From assembly GCA_016875225.1 (NCBI GenBank), contig VGRW01000029.1, positions 1-38,606 of the forward strand: a stretch of 38,606 bases of DNA, given 5' to 3'. The position numbers and the translations under genes were made by a program. The DNA comes from Deltaproteobacteria bacterium. GTDB taxonomy: Bacteria; Myxococcota_A; UBA9160; SZUA-336. Under the pieces are notes generated by a model. The model did no database searches. It was given only the letters and a program-made list of their open reading frames with translations, and had not been told where the DNA came from. Of the stretch, positions 8,651 through 17,636 are shown piece after piece (position 1 is the stretch's first letter; each line of letters opens with the position of its first letter).

Positions 8651-8720
8651 CTCTTCCCCTTTCAGCCGATGCTGCGCACGAGCTCGGCATGGCGATCGAG
8701 AATGGGTAGCAGCTTCTTGC

Positions 8721-8740
8721 GCCGCGGCCGCGGCCGCGGC
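8721..8740. repeat. CCGCGG short tandem run
   Basis: About three self-complementary GCCGCG units in a row, between the lipoprotein stop and the hflX start. It could form a very stable hairpin on either strand, acting as a terminator or leader structure. No T-tract follows. Confidence 0.5.
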
Positions 8741-8744
8741 TGCT

Positions 8745-9434
8745 TCAGGGAAGGGCCCGGTACCAGAACCAGCGCGAGCCGGATTCGAGTTCGAGCCGGA
8801 CCGACGGGAGCGGCTGCCCGTCGAGAGAGAGCCCGCCGAGCTCGAGCGTGCGCGGCGATTCGGGCCAGTCGAGCGTCGGGAACGAGAGCCAGAGCTCGGC
8901 TCTGCCGTAGATCGCGAGCTCCGCGCCGTCGCTCGATCCGCGCGCCATCACCTCGGCCGCGCAGGGCTCGCGCGACTCGTCGATCCGCGCGGTGACGAGC
9001 TTGTAGCGGTCGGGAACCGATCGGACGTCCGCGGCGCCGACGAGCGCGTGTTCCACGGGATTCGTGCGCCAGGTGCCGGGGGCGTCGAGCAAGAGCCGAA
9101 CCACCGTCGTGCCCGGTCGGCCGGCCGAGTCACCGGGCGAGAGCAGCGGAACCGGCAGCGGCGGGAAGACCACGAACCAGACGCCCTCGTCCCAATCGCA
9201 GACCGCGGCCGTGACGCTCGCGCCGGCGCCGAAGCTCGCGCGCGCGAGCGAGGGCGACTGCGACAGCGAGTGCCCGGGGCGTCCTGGCGAGACCTCGAAG
9301 CGCTCGGCGGGCTCGAGCGCGACCGCGCCCGCGCCCCGCAGCGACGTGTAGGTCTCGCGCGCGACCACGATGCAGCCGGAGCTCGAGATCGAGACTGCGA
9401 GCGCGAGCAGAAGCGTCGGTGTGCGGGTTCTCAT
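8745..9434 (-). CDS. putative lipoprotein, 229 aa
   Basis: The N-terminus MRTRTPTLLLALAVSISSSGC is a lipoprotein signal peptide: two Arg, a hydrophobic core and a lipobox ending SSGC with Cys21 as the lipidated residue. The mature part (about 205 residues) is unrecognised. It is beta-rich by pattern, with VWFVVFPPLPVPLLSPG and a C-terminal stretch of alternating hydrophobics ending WFWYRALP. Predicted location is outer or inner membrane facing the periplasm. Longer in-frame extensions upstream are low-complexity antisense to the PLP-enzyme gene and were not used. It starts head-to-head with that gene. Function unknown. Confidence 0.75.
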   Translation of the reverse strand: MRTRTPTLLLALAVSISSSGCIVVARETYTSLRGAGAVALEPAERFEVSPGRPGHSLSQSPSLARASFGAGASVTAAVCDWDEGVWFVVFPPLPVPLLSPGDSAGRPGTTVVRLLLDAPGTWRTNPVEHALVGAADVRSVPDRYKLVTARIDESREPCAAEVMARGSSDGAELAIYGRAELWLSFPTLDWPESPRTLELGGLSLDGQPLPSVRLELESGSRWFWYRALP

Positions 9435-9461
9435 GACGGCCGATCGGGGGCGATTCTCTGC

Positions 9462-9467
9462 TACGAT
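9462..9467 (+). promoter_or_regulatory. -10-like hexamer for leaderless gene at 9475
   Basis: TACGAT ends 7 nt before the GTG at 9475, and no ribosome-binding site is present. This helps choose 9475 rather than the upstream in-frame ATG at 9370. Confidence 0.45.
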
Positions 9468-9474
9468 CGCGCGC

Positions 9475-10716
9475 GTGTCACTGCCACGCAGCGGCGCCCC
9501 GGCCGACGAGGTGCTGAGCCAGCTCGAAGCGATGCGCGCGAAGGACGTCGACTGGCGCCGCGGGCGCGCGTTCAGCCTGGCGTACTTCGCCGGAGACGAG
9601 GTCGCGGCGCTGGCGAAGGACGCGTACGCGCGCTTCTCGAGCGAGAACGCGCTCAACACCGACGCGTTTCCCAGCCTGCGGAGGATCCAGGCCGAGGTGG
9701 TCGAGATGGTCTCGGCGCTCGTGAACGGCGGCGACGGCGCCGCCGGATTCATGACCACGGGAGGCACCGAGAGCCTGCTCATGGCGGTGCTCGCGGCGCG
9801 CGAGCGCGGCCGCAAGGAGCGCGGCATCGCCGCCCCCGAGATGGTGCTGCCGACCAGCGCGCACGCCGCCTTCGAGAAGGGCGCGCACTATTTCGGCGTG
9901 AAGTCGGTGCGCGTGCCGGTGCGTGAGGACTTCCGCGCCGACGTCGACGCGACCGCACGGGCGATCAATCCGAACACCGTGCTCGTGGTCGGCTCGGCTC
10001 CGCAGTACCCGCAGGGCGTGGTCGACCCGATCGAGGCGCTCGCGGGGCTCGCCGAGCGGGCGGGCGTAAGCTGCCATGTCGACGCGTGCATGGGCGGAAT
10101 GACGCTGCCGTTCCTGGAGCGCCTGGGCGAGCCGATCCCGCGCTGGGATTTCCGCGTTCCCGGGGTGACCTCGATCTCGGTCGATCTGCACAAGTACGGC
10201 TACACCGCGAAGGGCGCGTCGGTGATCGTGCACCGCTCGAAGGAGCTTCGGCGCCACCAGACCTTCGTGACACAGAACTGGCTCGGGGGAACCTACGGCA
10301 GCTCCGGCGTGCTCGGAACCAAGTCCGGCGGCGCGATGGCCGCGGCCTGGGCGGTGATGACTCACCTTGGCGAGGAGGGCTATCTGCGACTCACGCGGAG
10401 CGCCCGGGCCACGGCGCTGCGGCTCGCGGACGCGATCCGCGCGACGAAGGGTCTGCGCCTGCTCGCCGAGCCGCAGGCGACGCTCGTCGCCTTCACCGGC
10501 ACCGACGGCGTGGACCCGTTCGCCCTGGGACGGAGCCTCGCGGCGCGCGGCTGGGTGCTCGATCAGCAGGGGCCTCCGCCCAGCCTGCACGCGACCGTGA
10601 ACGCCGTACACGAGCGCGTGCTGGACGAGTTCCTCGCCGAGCTGGGCTCGGCCGTCGCGCGGGTTCGCGGGCAGGGCGCGGGCGAGGGTGCGAGCTCGTA
10701 CGGCACGGTCGACTGA
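9475..10716 (+). CDS. sphingosine-1-phosphate-lyase-like PLP-dependent decarboxylase/aldolase
   Basis: A 413-residue fold-type I PLP enzyme of the group II decarboxylase / sphingosine-1-phosphate lyase family. Shared blocks with eukaryotic S1P lyase include FMTTGGTESLLMA (92-104), HAAFEKGAHYFG (130-141), SAPQYPQGVVDP (174-185), HVDACMGG (201-208, Asp203 to the PLP ring nitrogen), DFRVPGVTSISVDLHKYGYTAKG (225-247, Lys240 as the Schiff-base lysine) and a C-terminal PPSLHATV. There is no N-terminal membrane anchor, unlike the animal enzyme. S1P lyase splits phosphorylated long-chain bases into an aldehyde and phosphoethanolamine. The true bacterial substrate is not known from sequence, and glutamate or other decarboxylase activity is the main alternative. 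Confidence 0.85.
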   Translation: MSLPRSGAPADEVLSQLEAMRAKDVDWRRGRAFSLAYFAGDEVAALAKDAYARFSSENALNTDAFPSLRRIQAEVVEMVSALVNGGDGAAGFMTTGGTESLLMAVLAARERGRKERGIAAPEMVLPTSAHAAFEKGAHYFGVKSVRVPVREDFRADVDATARAINPNTVLVVGSAPQYPQGVVDPIEALAGLAERAGVSCHVDACMGGMTLPFLERLGEPIPRWDFRVPGVTSISVDLHKYGYTAKGASVIVHRSKELRRHQTFVTQNWLGGTYGSSGVLGTKSGGAMAAAWAVMTHLGEEGYLRLTRSARATALRLADAIRATKGLRLLAEPQATLVAFTGTDGVDPFALGRSLAARGWVLDQQGPPPSLHATVNAVHERVLDEFLAELGSAVARVRGQGAGEGASSYGTVD

Positions 10717-10805
10717 GCCAGGCCTGCGCGCCGGCGCCGACTTCCGCAGACTTCCTCAGGACGCGGTGGATCGAGGCCGATCATCGCGGAATCGGGAGTG
10801 AATCG

Positions 10806-12200
10806 ATGGCTCGGGGCGATCTGGCGCTGGTCCTGTTGGCGGCGGGCAAGGGCACGCGAATGCGCTCGCGTCTGCCCAAGGTGCTGCATCCGGTCTGCGG
10901 CCGGCCCATCCTGATGCACGCCCTCGAGCTCGGCCGCGAGCTCGGCGCCGCGCGCCGGATCGTGGTCACGGGCTCCGGCGCGGACGAGGTCCGCGAGGCC
11001 GTGGCAAAGCAGGACGTCGAGCTCGTGCTCCAGCGCGAGCAGCTCGGAACGGCGCACGCCGCCCTGCAGGCGCGCACGGCGCTGGCGGATCACGACGGCC
11101 CGGTGCTGGTGATGAACGGCGACCACCCGCTCTACCGCGCGCGCACGCTCGCCGCGCTGCGGAAGACCTGGGAGTCGCGCAAGGCGGGCCTGGCGATCCT
11201 GGTCACGGAGATGCCCGACCCCACCGGGTACGGGCGCGTGATCCGCGACGCTAGCGGCCGCGTGACTCGAGTCGTCGAGCAGAACGATTGCTCCGAGGCG
11301 CAGCGATCCGTGCGCGAGGTGAACCTGGGCGCGTACCTGGCCGACGCGCGGACGCTCTTCGAGCTGCTCGCGCGCGTCGGGAACCAGAACGCGAAGTCGG
11401 AGTTCTACATCACCGACCTGGTCGAGCTCGCGATCGCCTCGGGCCACCCGGTCGAGACGTGCGCAGCGGAGGACTGGCGCGAGTCGCTCGGCATCAACAC
11501 GCGAAAGGAGCTCGCGCGCGCGGAGTCGCTGCTGCGCGAGCGCATCGCAGAGCAGCTGATGCTCGACGGCGTCACGCTCGCCGATCCGGCCACGACCTAC
11601 GTCGAGGTCGACGTGCGGATCGGCGAGGACACCGTGCTCGGCGCGAACGTGACGATCCGCGCAGGCACGCGGATCGGCTCGGGCTGCCGCATCGACCCGG
11701 GCGTGGTGATCGAGGCCTCCGCGATCGGCGACTTCGTGCACGTGAAGCCCGGCTGCTTCTTCGAGCGCTCCAAGGTGGGGGACCGCTGCGAGGTCGGCCC
11801 CAACGCGCACCTGCGGCCGGGCGCGGACCTGCGCGAGGACGTGCGCGTCGGCAACTACGTCGAGATCAAGAACTCCGTGCTCGGACCGGGCACCAAAGCC
11901 GATCACCTGTCGTACATCGGGGACGCGGACGTCGGCGCGGGAGTCACGATCGGCTGCGGCGCGATCACCGTGAACTACGACGGGGCGAAGAAGACGCGAA
12001 CCACGATCGGCGACCGCGCCTTCATCGGCTGCAATTCGAATCTGATCGCGCCGGTTTCGATCGAAGCCGAAGCGTACGTGGCGGCGGGATCGACCATCAC
12101 CAAGCCGGTTCCCGGCGGATCGCTCGCGGTGGCACGCGCACAGCAGCGGGTGATCGAGGGTTGGCGCAAGAAGCGCTTCGGCGACGGCGAACACGGCTAG
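10806..12200 (+). CDS. glmU: bifunctional UDP-N-acetylglucosamine pyrophosphorylase / glucosamine-1-phosphate N-acetyltransferase
   Basis: A 464-residue cytosolic enzyme catalysing the last two steps to UDP-GlcNAc for peptidoglycan and LPS. The N-terminal uridyltransferase domain shows LAAGKGTRMRSRLPKVLHPVCGRPIL (about 11-36), QLGTAHA and VMNGDHPL. The C-terminal half is a left-handed beta-helix of hexapeptide repeats from about residue 270, with RPGADLREDVRVGNYVEIK, CGAITVNYDG and AYVAAGSTITKPVP. The length is normal. The ATG has a GGGAG site 8-9 nt upstream. glmS follows after 15 bp, giving a compact amino-sugar operon. Confidence 0.97.
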   Translation: MARGDLALVLLAAGKGTRMRSRLPKVLHPVCGRPILMHALELGRELGAARRIVVTGSGADEVREAVAKQDVELVLQREQLGTAHAALQARTALADHDGPVLVMNGDHPLYRARTLAALRKTWESRKAGLAILVTEMPDPTGYGRVIRDASGRVTRVVEQNDCSEAQRSVREVNLGAYLADARTLFELLARVGNQNAKSEFYITDLVELAIASGHPVETCAAEDWRESLGINTRKELARAESLLRERIAEQLMLDGVTLADPATTYVEVDVRIGEDTVLGANVTIRAGTRIGSGCRIDPGVVIEASAIGDFVHVKPGCFFERSKVGDRCEVGPNAHLRPGADLREDVRVGNYVEIKNSVLGPGTKADHLSYIGDADVGAGVTIGCGAITVNYDGAKKTRTTIGDRAFIGCNSNLIAPVSIEAEAYVAAGSTITKPVPGGSLAVARAQQRVIEGWRKKRFGDGEHG

Positions 12201-12215
12201 CGAGGGGAGCATCGG

Positions 12216-14054
12216 ATGTGCGGAATCGTCGGCTACGTCGGGCACAGTGACCGCGCGCAGGACGTGATCATCGACGGGCTGCGGCGCCTGGAATACCGCG
12301 GCTACGACTCGGCCGGCGTCGCGATCCTCGAGGGCGCCAAGCTCCGGGTGATCCGGGCGCAGGGCAAGCTCGTGAACCTGGAGAGCGCGCTCCGCGACGT
12401 GCCGCTCGCGGGCTCGCTCGGCATCGGCCATACGCGCTGGGCCACGCACGGCAAGCCGAGCGAGCGCAACGCGCACCCGCACCTGGCCGGGACCGTCGCG
12501 GTGATCGGAAACGGCATCGTCGAGAACTTCCGCTCGCTTCGCGACGAGCTGGCCGCGAGCGGATCGGTCTTCAAGTCCGAGACCGACACGGAGATCATCT
12601 CGCACCTCGTGTACGCGGAGCGCAAGATCGGGAAGTCGCTGGTCGATTCGGTGCGCGCCGCGCTGCGCCGGCTCGAGGGCTCCTACGCGATCGCGGTCGT
12701 CGACGAGACCGTTCCGGACCAGATCGTGATCGCGAAGAACGGCGGCAACCCGATCGTGGTCGGGATCGGCGTCGGAGAGAACTTCGTCGCCTCCGACATC
12801 GCCACGATCCTGCCCTACACGCGCCAGATGCAGATCCTGCAGGACGCGGAGCTCGCGGTCGTGACTCGCGACGGTGTCGCGATCACGAGCTTCGAAGGGG
12901 CGCCCGTCGAGCGACCGCGGAAGCTGATCCAATGGGATCCGGTCCAGGCCGAGAAGGGCGGCTACGACCGTTTCATGCAGAAGGAGATCTTCGAGCAGCC
13001 GCGCGCGATCAGCGAGACGATCGGCACGCGGGTGCGCGAGGACGAAGGCGACATCGATCTGAACGGGATCGCGCTGGACGAGACCTGGGTACGCGGGCTC
13101 GCCGGAATCCAGCTGGTCGCGTGCGGCACGGCCTGGCACGCCGCGATGATCGGACGCGCGATGATCGAGCGGTTCGCGCGCATCCCGTGCGACGTGGATC
13201 TGGCGAGCGAGTACCGCTACCGCGAGCCGATCGTCTCGGACCGGCACCTGGTGATCCCCGTCTCGCAGTCGGGCGAGACCGCCGACACGATCGCCGCGCT
13301 GCGCGAGGCGATGCGCCGCGGCGCGAAGTCGCTCGCGGTCTGCAACGTGCACGAGAGCACGATCGCGCGCACCGCCGACCACGTGCTGTACACGCACGCC
13401 GGCCCCGAGATCGGCGTCGCGTCGACGAAGTGCTTCACGACGCAGGTCGTGGCGCTGTCGCTGATCGCGCTGCGGCTCGCGCTGCTGCGCGGCGCGCTGT
13501 CGCACGAGCAGGTGCGCCAGGCGGCGCAGGAGCTGCGCCGGCTGCCGCGGCTGGTCGAGGAGACGCTCGGGCTCTGGTCGCACGTCGAGGGCATCGCGCG
13601 CCGTCACATGCACGCGCGCGACTTCCTGTTCCTCGGCCGCGGCTACGGCTTCCCGGTCGCGCTCGAGGGCGCGCTGAAGCTGAAGGAGATCTCGTACATC
13701 CACGCCGAGGGCTACGCCTCGGGCGAGATGAAGCACGGGCCGATCGCGCTGATCGACGAGAACGTTCCGGTCGTGATCGTCGCGAACCAGCGCTCGGTGT
13801 ACGGCAAGCTGATCTCGAACGCCGAAGAGGCGCGCGCTCGCGGCGGAATCGTGATCGCGATCGTCGAGGCCGGAAACAGCGAGGCCGAGAGCTTCGCGAA
13901 CGAGGTGATCCGCGTGCCCGAGACCTCGTTCGAGCCGCTTTCGGCGGTGATCGCCACGATTCCGCTGCAGATGCTCGCCTACCACGTGGCGACCTTGAAG
14001 GGCACCGACGTGGACCAGCCGCGAAATCTCGCCAAGAGCGTGACGGTGGAATGA
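12216..14054 (+). CDS. glmS: glutamine--fructose-6-phosphate aminotransferase (isomerizing)
   Basis: A 612-residue enzyme forming glucosamine-6-phosphate from fructose-6-phosphate and glutamine, the first committed step to UDP-GlcNAc. The Ntn glutaminase domain begins MCGIVGYVG, with Cys2 as nucleophile after Met removal, and has GHTRWATHG. Two SIS isomerase domains follow, with CGTAWHAAMIG, SQSGETADT, FLGRGYGFPVALEGALKLKEISYIHAEGYASGEMKHGP and the C-terminal PRNLAKSVTVE, whose Lys is essential in the family. AGGGGAG lies 7-9 nt before the ATG. No glmS ribozyme is visible in the 15-bp gap to glmU, consistent with cotranscription. Confidence 0.98.
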   Translation: MCGIVGYVGHSDRAQDVIIDGLRRLEYRGYDSAGVAILEGAKLRVIRAQGKLVNLESALRDVPLAGSLGIGHTRWATHGKPSERNAHPHLAGTVAVIGNGIVENFRSLRDELAASGSVFKSETDTEIISHLVYAERKIGKSLVDSVRAALRRLEGSYAIAVVDETVPDQIVIAKNGGNPIVVGIGVGENFVASDIATILPYTRQMQILQDAELAVVTRDGVAITSFEGAPVERPRKLIQWDPVQAEKGGYDRFMQKEIFEQPRAISETIGTRVREDEGDIDLNGIALDETWVRGLAGIQLVACGTAWHAAMIGRAMIERFARIPCDVDLASEYRYREPIVSDRHLVIPVSQSGETADTIAALREAMRRGAKSLAVCNVHESTIARTADHVLYTHAGPEIGVASTKCFTTQVVALSLIALRLALLRGALSHEQVRQAAQELRRLPRLVEETLGLWSHVEGIARRHMHARDFLFLGRGYGFPVALEGALKLKEISYIHAEGYASGEMKHGPIALIDENVPVVIVANQRSVYGKLISNAEEARARGGIVIAIVEAGNSEAESFANEVIRVPETSFEPLSAVIATIPLQMLAYHVATLKGTDVDQPRNLAKSVTVE

Positions 14055-14122
14055 GCCCGGCCCGGCGCGGCGAATCCGCGTCGCTTGCTTCGCTCGAACC
14101 CATCGGCCACTCTCGCGCGAGG

Positions 14123-16333
14123 ATGTCGAGGCTGGAGCAGATCGTCGCCGGGCTGAACCCGGAGCAGCGCGAGGCCGTGCAGCACACGAGTGGCCCGCTG
14201 CTCGTGCTCGCCGGCGCCGGCAGCGGCAAGACGCGGATGCTCACGCACCGCATCGCCCATCTGATCGAGAGCGGCGCCGCGCGTCCCTGGGAGATCCTGG
14301 CCGTCACCTTCACCAACAAGGCGGCGCGCGAGATGCGCGAGCGCGTCGAACGCCTGATCGGCGGCGAAGCCGGCGGCCAGCGCGGCGTCTGGGTCTCGAC
14401 CTTCCACTCGACCTGCGTGCGGATCCTGCGCCGCGACGGCTCCCAGCTCGGCTACGAGCCGAACTTCGCGATCTACGATCAGGACGATTCGCTCGCGCTC
14501 GTGAAGCGCGTGCTGAAGGCGATCGGCGCCGACGAGAAGGCCTGGCCGCCGCGCGGGATCCGCAGCTCGATCGACCGCATGAAGAACCGCGGACTGCTTC
14601 CGGCCGACCTCGCGCACGACGACTCTCTCGAAGCCAGACGCATGCGCGACGTCTACCAGCGCTACCAGAAGGAGCTGCGGCGCGCGAATGCGCTCGACTT
14701 CGGTGATCTGATCCTGTCGACCGCGCGGCTCTTCGAGCACCATCCCGAGGTGCTCGCGAGCTACCAGCGGCGCTGGAAGTTCGTGCTGGTGGACGAGTAC
14801 CAGGACACCAACCCGATCCAGTACCGGCTGCTGCGCCTGCTCACCGCCTCGCATCACAATCTCTGCGTGGTCGGAGACGAGGACCAGTCGATCTACCGCT
14901 TCCGCGAGGCGGACATCCGCAACATCCTGGATTTCGAGAAGGACTTTCCGGGCGCGAAGGTCGTGCGGCTGGAGCGCAACTACCGCTCGACGCAGCCGAT
15001 CCTCTCCGCCGCGAGCGCCGTGGTGGCGAACAACGTCGAGCGCAAGGGCAAACGCCTGTACACCGAGCGCGACGGAGGCGAGCCGGTTCGCTTCTACGAG
15101 GCCTCGGACGAGCGCGGCGAGGCCGCCTACGTCGTCGGAGAGCTGCTGAAGCTGCGCGAACAGGGCGTGCGTCTCGGCGACACCGCGATCTTCTACCGGA
15201 CGCACGCGCAGTCCCGGCCGCTCGAAGAGGAGCTGCTCAAGTACAACCTGCCCTACGTGGTCGTGGGCGGGACGCGCTTCTACGACCGCGCCGAGGTCAA
15301 GGACGCCCTCGCCTACCTGCGCGCGCTGCGCAACCCGGCCGACGCCGAGAGCCTGCTGCGGATCGTGAACACGCCCGCGCGCGGGATCGGCCGCACCACG
15401 CTCGAGCGCGTGCTGCTCGCCGCCGAGCAGGCCGACACCACGCTCTGGGACGCGCTCTCGCGCGGGCTCGGGGCGCTTCCGAATACGGCCGCGAAGCGGA
15501 TCGCCGAGTTCGTGGAGCAGATGAACGGCTTCGCAAAGCTGCTCTCGGGGGATGCGATCGCGCAGCCACTCGCGACCGTGCTCGAACGCACCGGCTACCT
15601 GCGCGCGCTCGAGGCCGAGAACACGATCGAGGCCGAGGCGCGGCTCGAGAACCTGAAGGAGCTGCTCGCCGCGGTCGAGGAGTTCGAGCGCCAGAATCGC
15701 GACACGCCCCCGCCGGACGACGCGCCGCGGGATCTGGTCGATCTGTTCCTCGAGCAGGTGACTCTGCTGTCCGACGCGGATCGCGCCGACACGTCGAGCG
15801 ACCGCGTGCCGATGATGACGGTGCACGTCGCGAAGGGGCTCGAGTTCAAGCACGTCTTCGTCGTCGGGCTCGAGGAGGGCATCTTTCCGCACTTCGCCTC
15901 GCTCGATGATCCGTCCTCGATCGAAGAGGAGCGACGGCTCTGCTACGTGGCGATGACGCGCGCGATGGAGCGCCTCACGCTCTCCAACGCGAGCATGCGC
16001 CGCATGCACGGCTCGGTGCGCTACAACGCTCCGAGCCGCTTCCTCGCCGAGATCCCCGAGGAGCTCCTCGCGGGACGGCGCAGGCGCGCGACGCGACCGT
16101 CGGAGCCGACCTTCGAGCCGGGCCCGCGCGTGGATTTCAGCGACGCGCAGTGGGCGGCCGACGATCTCCCGGTGATCCGCGAGGGCATGCGCGTCGAGCA
16201 CCCGATCTTCGGCCTCGGGCGCATCTCCGAGGTGGCCGGCGCCGGCGAGTCCGCCAAGCTCACGATCCAGTTCGAGCGCGCGGGCGCGAAGATGATCAAG
16301 CTGAAGTACGCGCAGCTTCGGATCCTGGAGTGA
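14123..16333 (+). CDS. pcrA: ATP-dependent DNA helicase UvrD/PcrA
   Basis: A 736-residue superfamily 1A 3'-5' helicase for nucleotide excision and mismatch repair and for clearing RecA or stalled forks. Visible motifs are LNPEQREAVQ (Q motif), AGAGSGKTRML (Walker A, about 30-40), VTFTNKAAREM (Ia), VDEYQDTNPIQYRLL (Walker B), VVGDEDQSIYRFREAD (III), LERNYRS (IV), MTVHVAKGLEFKHVFVVGLEEG (V) and RRLCYVAMTRA (VI). The C-terminal VEHPIFGLGRI and LTIQFERAGAKMIKLKYAQL segment is the Tudor-like domain typical of PcrA. The start follows a short GAGG. The stop overlaps the next gene's GTG. Confidence 0.96.
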   Translation: MSRLEQIVAGLNPEQREAVQHTSGPLLVLAGAGSGKTRMLTHRIAHLIESGAARPWEILAVTFTNKAAREMRERVERLIGGEAGGQRGVWVSTFHSTCVRILRRDGSQLGYEPNFAIYDQDDSLALVKRVLKAIGADEKAWPPRGIRSSIDRMKNRGLLPADLAHDDSLEARRMRDVYQRYQKELRRANALDFGDLILSTARLFEHHPEVLASYQRRWKFVLVDEYQDTNPIQYRLLRLLTASHHNLCVVGDEDQSIYRFREADIRNILDFEKDFPGAKVVRLERNYRSTQPILSAASAVVANNVERKGKRLYTERDGGEPVRFYEASDERGEAAYVVGELLKLREQGVRLGDTAIFYRTHAQSRPLEEELLKYNLPYVVVGGTRFYDRAEVKDALAYLRALRNPADAESLLRIVNTPARGIGRTTLERVLLAAEQADTTLWDALSRGLGALPNTAAKRIAEFVEQMNGFAKLLSGDAIAQPLATVLERTGYLRALEAENTIEAEARLENLKELLAAVEEFERQNRDTPPPDDAPRDLVDLFLEQVTLLSDADRADTSSDRVPMMTVHVAKGLEFKHVFVVGLEEGIFPHFASLDDPSSIEEERRLCYVAMTRAMERLTLSNASMRRMHGSVRYNAPSRFLAEIPEELLAGRRRRATRPSEPTFEPGPRVDFSDAQWAADDLPVIREGMRVEHPIFGLGRISEVAGAGESAKLTIQFERAGAKMIKLKYAQLRILE

Positions 16334-16908
16334 TCGAGCTCGCGCCAACGGAGCTGCTGACGCGCCGGCTGCGGCTGCGGCCACCGCGCCGCTCCGACGC
16401 CGCGCCGCTCCAGGAGGCGATCGAGGAAACGCTCGACCAGCTCGTGCCCTATCTGCCCTGGGCGCGCCCCGGTCACTCGCGGGCCGAGACGCGCCGCTAT
16501 CTCCGCGCCTCGCGAATCGCCTGGGCGCGGCGCACCGCCTTCGAGTTCGTGCTCGAGGCCCCGTCGAGCGGCGCGATCCTGGGCATCGCGAGCCTGCATC
16601 GCGTCGACTGGCTGCGCCACTGCGCGGGAATGGGCTACTGGGTGCGCAGGAGCCGATTCGGACAGGGCCTGGCGGTGGAGGCCGGCGAGGCCCTGCTCGG
16701 GCACGCGTTCGACGCGCTCCTGCTGCACCGGATCGAGGCGCTCGTCGCACCCGCGAACAAGCCGAGCCAGCGCGTGGTCGAGAAGCTCGGGTTCACCTGC
16801 GAGGGTCTGGCGCGCGACGCCGAGCTGATCGGCAGCAATTTCGTCGACCACTTGCAGTACAGCCTGCTCGAGAGCGACCGGCTCGACGGCGCGCGGACCG
16901 AGGCCTAG
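16330..16908 (+). CDS. GNAT-family N-acetyltransferase (RimJ/RimL-like)
   Basis: A 192-residue acetyltransferase. The GTG start overlaps the pcrA stop as GTGA. The C-terminal acetyl-CoA binding region reads GYWVRRSRFGQGLAVEAGEALLGHAF (about 103-128) and then NKPSQRVVEKLGFTCEGLARD, a hallmark of RimJ/RimL-type enzymes that acetylate protein N-termini or small amines. The N-terminal strand TRRLRLRPPRRSDAAPL is also typical. The target is unknown, and the coupling to pcrA does not indicate a DNA role. The next gene starts 2 nt after its stop. Confidence 0.88.
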   Translation: MIELAPTELLTRRLRLRPPRRSDAAPLQEAIEETLDQLVPYLPWARPGHSRAETRRYLRASRIAWARRTAFEFVLEAPSSGAILGIASLHRVDWLRHCAGMGYWVRRSRFGQGLAVEAGEALLGHAFDALLLHRIEALVAPANKPSQRVVEKLGFTCEGLARDAELIGSNFVDHLQYSLLESDRLDGARTEA

Positions 16909-16910
16909 TC

Positions 16911-17624
16911 GTGCGCTGCGCGCTGGTCTCCGACACCGGAATGGAGCGGACCAACAACGAGGACTCCGCGGTCGCCGACCTCGAGCTCGGTCTGTTCATC
17001 GTCGCCGACGGAATGGGCGGGCACGCGGCCGGCGAGGTCGCGAGCCGCATCGCCGTCGACACGACCCTCGCTTCGATGCGCGCGCGATCTCGGCCGGCCC
17101 GGGTGCGCGACGAGGCCGAGCTGCTGCTACAGGCCGTGCACGACGCGAATGCCGCGGTGGTCCGCGAGGCCTCGGAGCGCGGAACGCACGGAATGGGCAC
17201 CACGCTCTCCGCGGTCTGCCTGCGCAAGCGCGCCGCCGTGATCGCCAACGTCGGCGATTCGCGGGTGTATCTGATCTCGCGCAAGGGACTCGCGCAGCTC
17301 ACCGTCGACCACACGCTGGTCGCGCAGATGGTCGAGCACGGAGTTCTCACTCGCGAAGCGGCGCGCACCCACGCCGACAAGCACGTGCTCACGATGGCGG
17401 TCGGCACGCTCGGGCTGCTCGAGCCGCAGATCCTCTACGCGAAGGTTCCGGCGGGCGGACGGCTGCTGCTCTGCAGCGACGGCCTGCACGATCTTCTGCC
17501 CGAGGACGAGATCGAGTCACTCGCGAAGCTCCCCGACATCGACGAGGCCGCACATGCGCTGGTCGCGCGCGCGAACGCTCGCGGCGGGTTCGACAACGTG
17601 ACGGTGCTTCTCGTCGAGCCATAG
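16911..17624 (+). CDS. PP2C-family serine/threonine protein phosphatase
   Basis: A 237-residue metal-dependent phosphatase like bacterial Stp/PrpC. Metal-binding and core motifs in order: SDTGMERTNNEDS (7-19), IVADGMGGHAAGEVASRIA, GMGTTLSAV, IANVGDSRVYLI, VDHTLVAQMVEHG, LLLCSDGLHDLL and GGFDNVTVLLVEP. It is soluble and has no extra regulatory domain. PP2C enzymes reverse Hanks-type kinase phosphorylation, but no kinase is nearby. The start is GTG 2 nt after the GNAT stop, so it is the last gene of the glmU operon or a sub-operon; a stem-loop follows. Confidence 0.93.
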   Translation: MRCALVSDTGMERTNNEDSAVADLELGLFIVADGMGGHAAGEVASRIAVDTTLASMRARSRPARVRDEAELLLQAVHDANAAVVREASERGTHGMGTTLSAVCLRKRAAVIANVGDSRVYLISRKGLAQLTVDHTLVAQMVEHGVLTREAARTHADKHVLTMAVGTLGLLEPQILYAKVPAGGRLLLCSDGLHDLLPEDEIESLAKLPDIDEAAHALVARANARGGFDNVTVLLVEP

Positions 17625-17636
17625 GCCGACGGGCCC

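Noticed and set aside
8666-8760. A short frame ending KKLLPILDRHAELVRSIG just upstream of hflX
   Set aside because: It reads like protein but has no start codon or ribosome-binding site, and its upstream part is the CCGCGG repeat and the antisense of the lipoprotein end.
10563-16750. Very long minus-strand open frames opposite glmU, glmS and pcrA
   Set aside because: They mirror real genes with full catalytic motifs, and their His/Arg/Asp/Val-rich translations match no family.
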